Positions 1-7,994 of a stretch of 64,000 nucleotides of DNA are shown here, piece by piece (positions within the stretch are counted from its first letter, which is position 1; each line of letters starts with the position of its first letter). Where the stretch lies: contig NZ_CP109435.1 in the NCBI RefSeq assembly GCF_036227125.1, positions 6,200,001 to 6,264,000 on the forward strand, given 5' to 3'. Source of the stretch: Streptomyces sp. NBC_01485. GTDB taxonomy: Bacteria; Actinomycetota; Actinomycetes; Streptomycetales; Streptomycetaceae. The translations under genes were made by a program, and so were the position numbers. Under the pieces are notes generated by a model. The model did no database searches, had not been told where the DNA came from, and worked only from the letters and a program-made list of their open reading frames with translations.

Positions 1-731
1 ACCTGACCTACATGGGGAACGTCTTCACCGGAGACTTCGGTACGGCGTTCAACGGCCAGCCGGTCACCGAGCTGATGGCGTCGGCGTTCCCGGTCACCAT
101 CCGGCTGACGATCGTGGCGATCCTCTTCGAGATCGTCATCGGCATCACCCTGGGCGTCGTCACGGGCCTGCGCCGGGGCCGGCCCGAGGACACCGGGGTC
201 CTGCTGCTCACCCTCGTGGTGATCTCCGTCCCCACCTTCGTCACCGGTCTGCTGCTGCAACTGCTGCTCGGCGTCGAGTGGGGCTGGATCAAACCGTCGG
301 TCTCCTCGGAGGCCGCCTTCGGCGAACTGATCGTGCCGGGCCTGGTGCTGGCCTCCGTGTCGTTGGCCTACGTCACCCGCCTCACCCGCACCTCCATCGC
401 GGAGAACAAGCGGTCCGACTACGTCCGTACGGCCGTCGCCAAGGGGCTGCCGCGCCACCGGGTCGTCACCCGGCACCTGCTGCGCAACTCCCTCATCCCC
501 GTGGTCACGTTCATCGGCACCGACATCGGCGCCCTGATGGGCGGCGCGATCGTCACCGAGCGCATCTTCAACATCCACGGCGTCGGCTTCCAGCTCTACC
601 AGGGCATCCTGCGGCAGAACACCCAGACCGTCGTCGGCTTCGTGACCGTCCTCGTCCTGGTCTTCCTGGTGGCGAACCTGCTCGTCGACCTCCTGTACGC
701 CGTACTCGACCCGAGGATCCGCTATGCCTGA
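1..731 (+). CDS. Oligopeptide ABC transporter permease (OppB/DppB type), 5' truncated by window edge
   Basis: Inner-membrane channel subunit of a peptide importer. The frame is already open at base 3 and no convincing start with a ribosome binding site is visible, so the first membrane segment and periplasmic region lie outside the window; 242 residues are visible where the family has about 310-340. Five hydrophobic segments follow, with the ABC importer EAA loop seen as VRTAVAKGLPRHRVV about 100 residues before the end, which docks the ATPase. The stop overlaps the next gene's ATG by 8 bases (ATGCCTGA), so the genes are translationally coupled. Family assignment is firm; the substrate (oligopeptide) is inferred from the two OppD/OppF-type ATPases downstream. 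Confidence 0.93.
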   Translation, partial: LTYMGNVFTGDFGTAFNGQPVTELMASAFPVTIRLTIVAILFEIVIGITLGVVTGLRRGRPEDTGVLLLTLVVISVPTFVTGLLLQLLLGVEWGWIKPSVSSEAAFGELIVPGLVLASVSLAYVTRLTRTSIAENKRSDYVRTAVAKGLPRHRVVTRHLLRNSLIPVVTFIGTDIGALMGGAIVTERIFNIHGVGFQLYQGILRQNTQTVVGFVTVLVLVFLVANLLVDLLYAVLDPRIRYA

Positions 732-1791
732 GCCGATGCCGCCCGAGCAGCACCTGCCGGGCGCGGGCCGCACCCCGGAGGACGGCGCCATCGCCGACAC
801 CGGCATGGGCGGCGGGATGGACCTGGCCACGGCGGAGGGGGAGACCCTCGAGCAGCATCCATCAGCCGCCTCCGGCGGACGGGCCCCCGGCGGCCCGCTC
901 GGCACCGGCCCGTCGGAGCAGTATTCATCAGCCGCCTCCGGCGGACGGGCCCGCTCCCTCTGGTCGGACGCCTGGCGCGACCTGCGCCGCAACCCGGTGT
1001 TCATCGTCTCCGCCCTGGTCATCCTCTTCCTGGTCTTCATCTCCCTGTGGCCCGGGGCCATCACCTGGCTGAGCCCCCTCAAGTGCGACCTCGCCAAGGC
1101 CCAGGAAGGCTCCCAGCCGGGCCACCCGTTCGGCTTCGACGGCCAGGGCTGCGACGTCTACACCCGCGTCGTCTACGGCGCCCGTACGTCCGTCGAGGTC
1201 GGCGTCCTGGCCACCCTCGGCGTCGCCCTCCTGGGCAGCGTGCTGGGCGGCCTCGCGGGCTTCTTCGGCGGCGCGGGGGACTCGGTCCTCTCCCGCATCA
1301 CCGACGTCTTCTTCGCCATCCCGGTCGTCCTGGGCGGCCTGGTGCTCCTGTCCGTGGTGACCAGCAACACGGTCTGGCCGGTCATCGGGTTCATGGTGCT
1401 GCTGGGCTGGCCCCAGATCTCCCGCATCGCGCGCGGCTCGGTGATCACCGCCAAACAGAACGACTACGTCCAGGCCGCCCGCGCCCTGGGCGCCACCAAC
1501 TCCCGGCTCCTGCTGCGCCACATCACCCCGAACGCGGTCGCCCCGGTGATCGTCGTCGCGACCATCGCGCTCGGCACGTACATCGCGCTGGAGGCGACGC
1601 TGTCCTACCTGGGCGTGGGCCTGAAGCCGCCGACCGTCTCCTGGGGCATCGACATCTCCGCCGCCTCCCCCTACATCCGCAACGCCCCGCACGCCCTCCT
1701 GTGGCCCTCGGGCGCCCTCGCCCTCACGGTCCTGGCGTTCATCATGCTCGGCGACGCGGTCCGCGACGCCCTCGACCCGAAGCTGAGGTGA
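724..1791 (+). CDS. Oligopeptide ABC transporter permease (OppC/DppC type)
   Basis: Second membrane subunit of the importer, 355 residues. The first membrane segment starts only near residue 90, so there is an unusually long, Gly/Ala/Ser-rich cytoplasmic N-terminus containing a duplicated SAASGGRA stretch (see the direct repeat at 850-952). After it come TM helices and the EAA loop NDYVQAARALGATNSRLLLR near residue 246, ending in the usual DALDPKLR tail. It overlaps the upstream permease by 8 bases and is followed after 7 bases by the first ATPase, so all four genes form one operon. The start ATG at 724 is chosen from the overlap; the possible OppC start is otherwise unconstrained in the low-complexity N-terminus. 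Confidence 0.93.
   Translation: MPEPMPPEQHLPGAGRTPEDGAIADTGMGGGMDLATAEGETLEQHPSAASGGRAPGGPLGTGPSEQYSSAASGGRARSLWSDAWRDLRRNPVFIVSALVILFLVFISLWPGAITWLSPLKCDLAKAQEGSQPGHPFGFDGQGCDVYTRVVYGARTSVEVGVLATLGVALLGSVLGGLAGFFGGAGDSVLSRITDVFFAIPVVLGGLVLLSVVTSNTVWPVIGFMVLLGWPQISRIARGSVITAKQNDYVQAARALGATNSRLLLRHITPNAVAPVIVVATIALGTYIALEATLSYLGVGLKPPTVSWGIDISAASPYIRNAPHALLWPSGALALTVLAFIMLGDAVRDALDPKLR
850..952 (+). repeat. In-frame 37-bp direct repeat within the permease N-terminus
   Basis: Copies at 850-886 and 916-952 share GAGCAG, then CATCAGCCGCCTCCGGCGG and ACGGGCCC, with two mismatches, 66 bp (22 codons) apart, keeping frame. The core contains the small inverted repeat CCGCC-TCC-GGCGG, so it looks like a palindromic repetitive element that has been accommodated as coding sequence. 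Confidence 0.8.
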
Positions 1792-1798
1792 CGGGCGG

Positions 1799-2782
1799 AT
1801 GCTGCTCGAAGTGCGCGACCTGCATGTGGAGTTCCGTACCCGGGACGGCAACGCCCGGGCCGTCAACGGCGTCAGCTACGGCGTGGACGCCGGCGAGACC
1901 CTCGCGGTGCTCGGCGAGTCGGGCTCCGGGAAGTCCGTCACCGCGCAGGCGATCATGGGCATCCTCGACATGCCGCCCGGCCGGATCACCGGCGGCGAGA
2001 TCCTCTTCCAGGGCCGGGACCTGCTCCGGCTCAAGGAGGAGGAGCGCCGGAAGGTCCGGGGCGCCGAGATGGCGATGATCTTCCAGGACGCCCTGTCGTC
2101 CCTCAACCCCGTGCTGACGGTCGGCGACCAGCTCGGCGAGATGTTCGTCGTCCACCGGGGCATGTCGCGCAAGGACGCGCGGACGAAGGCCGTGGAGCTG
2201 ATGGACCACGTCCGCATCCCGGCCGCCCGCGAACGGGTCCGGGACTACCCCCACCAGTTCTCCGGCGGCATGCGCCAGCGCATCATGATCGCGATGGCGC
2301 TCGCCCTCGAACCGGCGCTCATCATCGCCGACGAGCCCACCACCGCCCTCGACGTCACGGTCCAGGCCCAGGTCATGGACCTGCTCGCGGAGTTGCAGCG
2401 CGAGTACCACATGGGGCTCATCCTCATCACCCACGACCTGGGCGTGGTCGCCGACGTCGCCGACCGCATCGCGGTGATGTACGCGGGCCGGATCGTCGAG
2501 TCGGCCCCCGTCCACGACATCTACAAGGCCCCGGCCCACCCCTACACCCGAGGCCTGCTCGACTCCATCCCGCGCCTGGACCAGAAGGGCCACGAGCTCT
2601 ACGCCATCAAGGGCCTGCCACCCAACCTCATGGCCATCCCCCCGGGCTGCGCCTTCAACCCACGCTGCCCGATGGACCAGCACGTGTGCCGCAGGGACGT
2701 GCCCCCGTTGTACGAGGTCGACGACTCAGACGATGACCGCACGAGCGCGTGCCACTTCTGGAGGGAGTGCCTCCATGGCTAG
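1799..2782 (+). CDS. Oligopeptide ABC transporter ATP-binding protein (OppD/DppD type)
   Basis: Cytoplasmic ATPase that powers peptide import, 327 residues. Walker A GESGSGKS is near residues 39-46, the Q-loop in FQDALSSLNP, signature FSGGMRQR near 154, Walker B LIIADEP near 174, then THDLGVVADVADR with the H-loop. The C-terminal oligopeptide/dipeptide extension with its conserved cysteines (CAFNPRCPMDQHVC, near 284) is present; in OppD/DppD proteins this region can bind an iron-sulfur cluster. Its stop TAG overlaps the next ATPase start by 8 bases (ATGGCTAG). Length and motifs fit the family well. Confidence 0.96.
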   Translation: MLLEVRDLHVEFRTRDGNARAVNGVSYGVDAGETLAVLGESGSGKSVTAQAIMGILDMPPGRITGGEILFQGRDLLRLKEEERRKVRGAEMAMIFQDALSSLNPVLTVGDQLGEMFVVHRGMSRKDARTKAVELMDHVRIPAARERVRDYPHQFSGGMRQRIMIAMALALEPALIIADEPTTALDVTVQAQVMDLLAELQREYHMGLILITHDLGVVADVADRIAVMYAGRIVESAPVHDIYKAPAHPYTRGLLDSIPRLDQKGHELYAIKGLPPNLMAIPPGCAFNPRCPMDQHVCRRDVPPLYEVDDSDDDRTSACHFWRECLHG

Positions 2783-3965
2783 TTCCGTATCGGCCTCATC
2801 GGCCTCATCGGCCTCATCGGCCTCATCGGCCTCATCGGCCTCATCGGCCTCATCGGCCTCATCGGCCTCATCGTCCTCAACGGCCCCATCGGCTGAGCCG
2901 ATCCTCGAAGTCACCGGGCTCGTCAAGCACTACCCGCTCACCCAGGGCGTCGTCTTGAGGAGGCAGGTCGGCGCGGTGAAGGCCGTCGACGGCGTCGACT
3001 TCACCCTCGCCAAGGGCGAAACCCTGGGCATCGTGGGGGAGTCCGGCTGCGGCAAGTCGACGGTCGCCAAGATGCTGGTCAGTCTGGAGAAGCCGACGGC
3101 GGGGGAGATCCGCTACAAGGGCGAGGACATCACGGGTCTGTCGGGCAAGGCCCTGCGGACGGTCCGCCGCAACATCCAGATGGTGTTCCAGGACCCGTAC
3201 ACCTCCCTCAACCCGCGCATGACGGTCGGCGACATCATCGGCGAGCCGTACGAGATCCACCCCGAGGTGGCCCCCAAGGGCGACCGGCGCCGAAAGGTCC
3301 AGGATCTCCTGGACGTCGTAGGCCTCAACCCGGAGTACATCAACCGCTACCCGCACCAGTTCTCCGGCGGCCAGCGCCAGCGCATCGGCATCGCGCGCGG
3401 ACTTGCCCTGCGCCCGGAGGTGATCGTCGCCGACGAGCCGGTGTCCGCGCTGGACGTGTCGGTCCAGGCGCAGGTGATCAACCTGCTGGACCGGCTGCAG
3501 AGCGAGTTCGACCTGTCGTACCTCTTCATCGCCCACGACCTGTCGATCGTCCGCCACATCTCGGACCGGGTCGGCGTCATGTACCTCGGCCGGATCGTGG
3601 AGATCGGCAGGGACGAGGAGATCTACGACCATCCGACTCACCCCTACACCCAGGCCCTGCTGTCGGCGGTCCCCGTCCCGGACCCGGAGGCGCGGGAGCG
3701 CCGCGAGCGGATCATCCTGACCGGCGACGTCCCGTCCCCGGCGAACATCCCGTCCGGCTGCCGCTTCCGCACCCGCTGCTGGAAGGCGGCGGAACGCTGC
3801 GCGCTGGAGGTGCCGCTGCTCGCGGTCCCGGCGGAGTTCCGCCTCCTCCCCGGCCCGGCGGCACACGACTCGGCGTGCCACTTCGCGGAGGAGAAACGGG
3901 TGGTCCCACCGGAAGATCACGTGGGAGATCACGTGGAAGGCAAAGTGGAAGATCACGACAACTAG
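2775..3965 (+). CDS. Oligopeptide ABC transporter ATP-binding protein (OppF/DppF type) with Ser-Ala repeat N-terminus
   Basis: Second ATPase of the importer, 396 residues from ATG 2775, preceded by GGAGGGAG. Residues 6-35 are ten Ser-Ala-Ser/Ser-Ser-Ser triplets made by a 9-bp tandem repeat, absent from typical OppF proteins. The normal ABC domain starts near residue 43: Walker A GESGCGKST near 88, Q-loop FQDPYTSLNP, signature FSGGQRQR near 196, Walker B VIVADEP, H-loop IAHDLSIVRH, then the OppF C-terminal cysteine region. Starts upstream of 2775 lie within oppD and would add low-complexity residues, so they are rejected. The tail beyond residue about 375 is a His/Glu/Val-rich extension with a repeated EDHVGDH motif. 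Confidence 0.95.
   Translation: MASSVSASSASSASSASSASSASSASSASSASSSSTAPSAEPILEVTGLVKHYPLTQGVVLRRQVGAVKAVDGVDFTLAKGETLGIVGESGCGKSTVAKMLVSLEKPTAGEIRYKGEDITGLSGKALRTVRRNIQMVFQDPYTSLNPRMTVGDIIGEPYEIHPEVAPKGDRRRKVQDLLDVVGLNPEYINRYPHQFSGGQRQRIGIARGLALRPEVIVADEPVSALDVSVQAQVINLLDRLQSEFDLSYLFIAHDLSIVRHISDRVGVMYLGRIVEIGRDEEIYDHPTHPYTQALLSAVPVPDPEARERRERIILTGDVPSPANIPSGCRFRTRCWKAAERCALEVPLLAVPAEFRLLPGPAAHDSACHFAEEKRVVPPEDHVGDHVEGKVEDHDN
2790..2879 (+). repeat. 9-bp tandem repeat (TCGGCCTCA), nine perfect copies plus one variant, inside coding sequence
   Basis: Nine perfect units run from 2790 to 2870 and a tenth unit TCGTCCTCA at 2871-2879 has one change. The unit is a multiple of three, so copy changes alter only the length of the Ser-Ala linker. 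Other frames are also free of stops: +RPH repeats on this strand and DEA repeats on the other. Confidence 0.97.
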
Positions 3966-4081
3966 GGTGTACAGCCGCACATTTGCACAGCAACCGCGTT
4001 AACAAGCAGGCAACTTGGCTGACCCGATTCCGATATACGGACGCGTCAGTCTGAACAGCGTACGGCCGTGCGGGTGCCGTA

Positions 4082-4117
4082 AACGGGCCGGGGCGCGCCA
4101 TGTCGCCCCGGCCCGTT
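4082..4117. terminator. Bidirectional hairpin between convergent genes
   Basis: A perfect 14-bp stem AACGGGCCGGGGCG / CGCCCCGGCCCGTT (4082-4095 and 4104-4117) with an 8-nt loop sits between the importer operon stop at 3965 and the peptidase stop at 4140. The rest of this 174-base gap shows no gene. Confidence 0.85.
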
Positions 4118-4139
4118 GCCATGCCTGCTGCTCTGTCGC

Positions 4140-6359
4140 CTACTGCTGTGTCGCCTCCTGCTGTGTCCGGGCGAGGCCCAGGGAGCGGCGGAGGAAGTCC
4201 AACTGGAGGTGCAGCAGGTTCTCCGCGACCTGTTCCTGCGGGGTCATGTGCGTGACGCCCGACAGGGGCAGCACCTCGTGCGGGCGGCCCGCCGCCAGCA
4301 GTGCCGAGGACAGCCGCAGGGAGTGGGCGACCACCACGTTGTCGTCCGCCAGCCCGTGGATGATCATCATCGGGCGGGCCGGCTCGGCCGCGTCCACCAG
4401 GCCCGCGTCGTCGATCAGCGAGTTGCGCCGGTACACCTCGGGCCGTTCCCCGGGGTGGCCGAGGTAGCGCTCCTCGTAGTGGGTGTCGTACAGGCGCAGG
4501 TCGGTGACCGGGGCCCCGACGATCGCCGCGTGGAAGACGTCCGGGCGGCGCAGTGCCGCGAGCCCCGCCAGGTAGCCGCCGAAGGACCAGCCACGGATGG
4601 CCACCCGGGTCAGATCGAGCGGGAAGCGTTCGGCGAGCGCGTGCAGGGCGTCCACCTGGTCCTCCAGGGCGATCGCGGCCACGTCGTCCTTGATCGCCTT
4701 CTCCCAGGCGGGGGAGCGACCCGGCGTGCCCCGCCCGTCGGCGACGACCACCGCGAACCCCTGGTCGGCGAACCACTGCGAGGTCAGGTGGGCGTTGTGC
4801 GCGGCCACCACCCGCTGCCCGTGCGGACCGCCGTAGGGGTCCATGAGGACGGGGAGCGGAGTGCTCCCGTCGTAGGCCGTGTCGTAGTCCGACGGCATAA
4901 GCACGGCGCACGGGATCCGCCGTGCGCCCCCCTGTGTCAGCGTCACGCGCGGGGACAGACCGGGATCCTCCGCATACGACGGGACAGTCACCGCAGGCTT
5001 GCCGCTCGCAGGCTTCCCGTCCCTCGACTTCCCGCTCGCCGACTTCCCGTCCGCCGGCTTTCCGTCCCGCAGCACCCGCGCCACGCTCCCCGGCCGGTCC
5101 GGCGTCGCCGACACGAGGACGGTCACCTTCCCCGCGCGCACCGCCGAGTGCACGCCGGGCTCCTGCGAGAGGCGCTCCATGCCGAGTTCGTTGACCCGGT
5201 AGACGTGCACCTCGCCGATCTCCGCTGTGGCGGCATCCTCCCCGGCCGAGGCGGAGACGAGCACGTCGTCGGCGGTGACGTCCAGCACCGCCCGGACGTG
5301 CAACTGGGCCCCGGTCAGCGGACGTTCGCCGACGGTGAGGACCCGCGCGCCGCCCTCGTCGGCGATCCGGACCAACTGCCCGGAGGGGCTCCAGCAGGGC
5401 ACTCCGGGGAAAAGTTCAAGCCAAATCGGATCTTCGTCGGCGTGCACCATCCGGGTCGCCCCGGAGGCGGTGTCCACGGCCAGGAAAAGCTGGCTGCGCT
5501 GATCGCGCGCTTGTACGAGCAACAGCGGTGCACCCGCCCCTGACCAGTGCACTCGTGCCAGATACGGGTACCGCGCCCGGTCCCAGACGACCTCCGTGCG
5601 CACCCCGTCGAGCCCGAACACGAACAGGCGTACGTCAGCGTTGGGTGTCCCAGCAGCTGGATAGGGCACGTGTTGTGGGTCACGTTTCGGGTGGGCCGGA
5701 TCGGAGAGCCACCACCGCTCCACCGGCGTGTCGTCCACGCGGCTGACCAGCAGCCGGTCCGACTCCGGAGCCCACCAGAAGCCCCGCAGCCGGTGCATCT
5801 CCTCGGCCGCGATGAACTCCGCCAGGCCATACGAAACTTTGTCCGATTCCGGTTCCGCCACCGCGCGGTCGTCCGTACCCCCAGAGCCCACCACCCGCAG
5901 AGCGCCCCCGGCGACGTACGCGACGAGCCGTCCGTCGGGCGACGGCCGGGGGTCGATCACCGGCCCGGGAACGGCGATCCCGGTGGTCGTGCCCGCCCGC
6001 AGCTCGGCCGTGAAAAGCCGCCCTGACAAGGCGAAAGCCGCCAGTTCGACGGCCTCGTCGGTGGCGTATCCGACGATCCCCGCACCCCCCTCACGGCTGC
6101 GCTCGCGACGCGCCTTCTCCTCGGCTGAGAGGTCCTCGGAAGCTCCGCCGAGGAGGGTGCCCGGGTCGGCGGCGAGGCGTTCCGTGCCGTCCGCCGGATC
6201 GAGCACCCAGAGGGAGTTCGCCCGTTCCGTACCGGATCCGGAGCGCAGGAACACGACCCGGGAGCCGTCGGGTGCGACGGCGAACGAACGCGGCGCGCCG
6301 AGGGTGAAACGCTGGGTGCGGGCGTGCCGGCGGGGGAAGGAGTCGGAGTCGGTCGTCAT
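4140..6359 (-). CDS. S9 family peptidase (dipeptidyl-peptidase IV-like)
   Basis: Serine exopeptidase of the prolyl-oligopeptidase clan, 739 residues from ATG 6359. An N-terminal beta-propeller (about 1-490) precedes the alpha/beta hydrolase domain. Nucleophile motif GWSFGGYLA puts the catalytic serine at about 592, the acid in GLADDNVV at about 673 and histidine in GVTHM at about 704. No signal peptide is seen, so it probably acts in the cytoplasm on imported peptides, consistent with the neighbouring peptide importer. An upstream in-frame ATG at 6422 would add 21 residues unlike the family. A lysine-rich DGK/SGK low-complexity run (4990-5075) sits in the propeller and is unusual. Confidence 0.93.
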   Translation of the reverse strand: MTTDSDSFPRRHARTQRFTLGAPRSFAVAPDGSRVVFLRSGSGTERANSLWVLDPADGTERLAADPGTLLGGASEDLSAEEKARRERSREGGAGIVGYATDEAVELAAFALSGRLFTAELRAGTTTGIAVPGPVIDPRPSPDGRLVAYVAGGALRVVGSGGTDDRAVAEPESDKVSYGLAEFIAAEEMHRLRGFWWAPESDRLLVSRVDDTPVERWWLSDPAHPKRDPQHVPYPAAGTPNADVRLFVFGLDGVRTEVVWDRARYPYLARVHWSGAGAPLLLVQARDQRSQLFLAVDTASGATRMVHADEDPIWLELFPGVPCWSPSGQLVRIADEGGARVLTVGERPLTGAQLHVRAVLDVTADDVLVSASAGEDAATAEIGEVHVYRVNELGMERLSQEPGVHSAVRAGKVTVLVSATPDRPGSVARVLRDGKPADGKSASGKSRDGKPASGKPAVTVPSYAEDPGLSPRVTLTQGGARRIPCAVLMPSDYDTAYDGSTPLPVLMDPYGGPHGQRVVAAHNAHLTSQWFADQGFAVVVADGRGTPGRSPAWEKAIKDDVAAIALEDQVDALHALAERFPLDLTRVAIRGWSFGGYLAGLAALRRPDVFHAAIVGAPVTDLRLYDTHYEERYLGHPGERPEVYRRNSLIDDAGLVDAAEPARPMMIIHGLADDNVVVAHSLRLSSALLAAGRPHEVLPLSGVTHMTPQEQVAENLLHLQLDFLRRSLGLARTQQEATQQ

Positions 6360-6540
6360 GGCCCGACCATATTGGCCATGCGACCCCCTTGTGCGGCTGT
6401 GCGCCGCGAGATGCGCACCCACACATAGTTATGATCACTAGCGCTGTGTGGGTATGAACCTGCTGGCTGATGTATGGATTTACAAGTTCCCTTGTTCTGC
6501 TTTTGCCCCCACGTTCCCGGGTTCTTGGAGGTGAGCCGCC

Positions 6541-6735
6541 GTGGCGCTCTCGATTTCAGCGGTGGTGCTGCTGGCGATCGTCGTCTTCTTGTTGATCAAG
6601 AAGTCGGGACTGAAGGGCGGTCACGCGGTTGTCTGCATGCTGCTCGGTTTCTACCTGGCCTCTTCGACGATCGCACCGACGATCAGCGACCTGACGACAA
6701 GCGTCGCCAGCATGATCGGCAGCATCAAGTTCTAG
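6541..6735 (+). CDS. Small membrane protein, function unknown
   Basis: A 64-residue protein from GTG 6541, preceded by GGAGGTGAG. Residues 2-18 are a hydrophobic helix (SISAVVLLAIVVFLLI), then a KKSGLKGG turn, then a second hydrophobic segment (VVCMLLGFYLASSTIA) and a polar tail ending SIKF. Two membrane spans are therefore likely. Its stop codon overlaps the convergent DUF397 stop: both use the same CTAG at 6732-6735. I recall small conserved Streptomyces proteins like this but no assigned function. The 181 bases upstream (6360-6540) are the divergent promoter region shared with the peptidase. Confidence 0.75.
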   Translation: MALSISAVVLLAIVVFLLIKKSGLKGGHAVVCMLLGFYLASSTIAPTISDLTTSVASMIGSIKF

Positions 6736-6998
6736 ACGGACGGCACGAACACGGTCCACGCCTCGGGCGACAGCGCGAGGCGGGGGCTGTCGTCGGCGTG
6801 CTTGGAGTCACGGACGTGGATGGTGGTGGGGGTGGCGGCGATCTCGACGCACGACTCGCCGTCGGGCCCGTCGCTGTAGCTGCTCTTGAACCAGTCGAGG
6901 GCGACTTCGACACAGGTTTCGCCGTCGGGGCCGCTGCTGTAGCTGCTCTTGAACCACGCCAGTTCGGCGGTGGTTCCGGCGGAGGGCTTGCGGATCAT
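6732..6998 (-). CDS. DUF397 domain protein (partner of the XRE regulator)
   Basis: An 88-residue protein with the DUF397 hallmarks, a duplicated WFKSSYS..GPDGE.CVEVA motif (residues about 15-33 and 36-55), then HVRDSKHADDSPRL and the W..FV end. DUF397 proteins are small partners of DUF5753-type XRE regulators in streptomycetes (AbaA and WhiJ-like systems). The start overlaps the upstream regulator's stop as ATGA (6995-6998), giving tight coupling. Single DUF397 repeats are the usual form, so the internal duplication is slightly unusual. Confidence 0.92.
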   Translation of the reverse strand: MIRKPSAGTTAELAWFKSSYSSGPDGETCVEVALDWFKSSYSDGPDGESCVEIAATPTTIHVRDSKHADDSPRLALSPEAWTVFVPSV

Positions 6999-7873
6999 GT
7001 GTCTCCCAGCAGTTTCTCGATGAGGCTCAGCGACTCCCCCGGCCGGAGAGCCTGCGCCCGGATGGTGCCATACCGCAGCTCAAGGATGCGGAGCTGCCTC
7101 AGATCGGACGTCGGACGGCCGTTGAACGCCCCATCGGAACGCCCTACAGCTGTCCCGTCCTCGAACTTCAGCAGCTCGATCCTGCCGCTCAGGCCGGGGT
7201 GAGCCCCGCTGTCCAGCGGCATCACCTGAAGCGTCACGTTGTTCAATCGCCCCACCTCCAGCAGGCGTTCGAACTGCTTTCGCCTCACCATTGTGCCTCC
7301 GACCTTGCGGCGGAGTGTCGCCTCTTCCAGGACGAAGCCCAGGGCGGGTGCAGGTGACCGCTCGAAGACGGAGCGACGCGCCATGCGAGCCGCCACCAGC
7401 CGCTCCACATCCTCCGGCGTGTAGGCGGGCTGCCACGATTCCAGCAGGGCGCGGGCATGCTCGGGGGTCTGCAACAGGCCGGGGATGCTGCTGCACACGT
7501 ACACGCCGATCTCGACGGCCTTCGCCTCCCTGTCCGCCAGATCCCGCACCTTCTTCGGGTAGGTGACCTTCTTCACGTCGTCCCACATCGCCGAGATCAG
7601 CCCACCGGCGTCCAGTACCTCGTCGGCCTTGTCCAGATACTCAAGGCGGGGGATCCGCTTGCCGCCCTCGATCTTGTAGACGAGGTCCTCGCCGTACCCG
7701 ACCGCCGCCGCGAAGTCGGCGGCGCGCATCCCCTTGACCTCGCGCCGCAGTTTCAGTTGCCGTCCGACCATCTCCAGGACGGCGATGCCCCAGTGGTCGT
7801 TGGGGTCCACCTCCCAACCGGGCTCGTCCGCCTCCTCCTTGAGCTGAACCTCTTTGCCGTTCACCTGAGTCAC
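6995..7873 (-). CDS. XRE-family transcriptional regulator with DUF5753 domain (WhiJ/AbaA-like)
   Basis: A 292-residue regulator. An N-terminal helix-turn-helix (about residues 34-90, MRAADFAAAVGYGEDLVYKIEGGKRIP) is followed by the DUF5753 ligand/partner domain with YVCSSIPGLLQTPEHARALL and the end GESLSLIEKLL. The start GTG at 7873 is supported by GGAGGGG six bases upstream; an ATG at 7912 lacks one. It heads a two-gene operon with the DUF397 partner and is divergent from an anti-sigma-like ATPase across 121 bases that contain inverted repeats. In known cases such trios control development and antibiotic production; the role here is inferred. Confidence 0.92.
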   Translation of the reverse strand: MTQVNGKEVQLKEEADEPGWEVDPNDHWGIAVLEMVGRQLKLRREVKGMRAADFAAAVGYGEDLVYKIEGGKRIPRLEYLDKADEVLDAGGLISAMWDDVKKVTYPKKVRDLADREAKAVEIGVYVCSSIPGLLQTPEHARALLESWQPAYTPEDVERLVAARMARRSVFERSPAPALGFVLEEATLRRKVGGTMVRRKQFERLLEVGRLNNVTLQVMPLDSGAHPGLSGRIELLKFEDGTAVGRSDGAFNGRPTSDLRQLRILELRYGTIRAQALRPGESLSLIEKLLGDT

Positions 7874-7914
7874 TTCGCACCCCTCCGCCACTCGAACCGA
7901 CAGCGCCGACACGA

Positions 7915-7953
7915 CCGGACAACGTCCGGACAGTCACCGTACGCAACGGTGAC
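7915..7953. promoter_or_regulatory. Candidate operator: two inverted repeats in the divergent regulator/ATPase promoter
   Basis: CCGGAC-AAC-GTCCGG at 7915-7929 and GTCACCGT-ACGCA-ACGGTGAC at 7933-7953 (perfect 8-bp arms), followed by a further half site CACGGTAA near 7973. The location between 7873 and 7995 suggests autoregulation by the XRE protein; no binding data. Confidence 0.55.
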
Positions 7954-7994
7954 GTCACTGTTCACGGTAAGCGCGAGCGGCCACTCTGAGTGAC

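Noticed and set aside
928..1866. 312-codon minus-strand frame over the permease
   Set aside because: Asp/Gly/Arg-rich shadow of the OppC permease with no recognisable domain; the plus-strand frame has the EAA loop and membrane helices.
2790..2879. Possible CRISPR array
   Set aside because: Units are 9 bp, contiguous, without spacers and in frame; it is a coding tandem repeat.
2726..2926. Minus-strand ORF with DEA repeats and plus-strand ORF with RPH repeats
   Set aside because: Both are alternative readings of the 9-bp tandem repeat inside the ATPase gene, without ribosome binding sites or homology.
4116..5543. 475-codon plus-strand frame opposite the S9 peptidase
   Set aside because: Antisense shadow: Arg/Ala/Gly-rich and lacking any motif, whereas the minus strand has the full serine peptidase triad.
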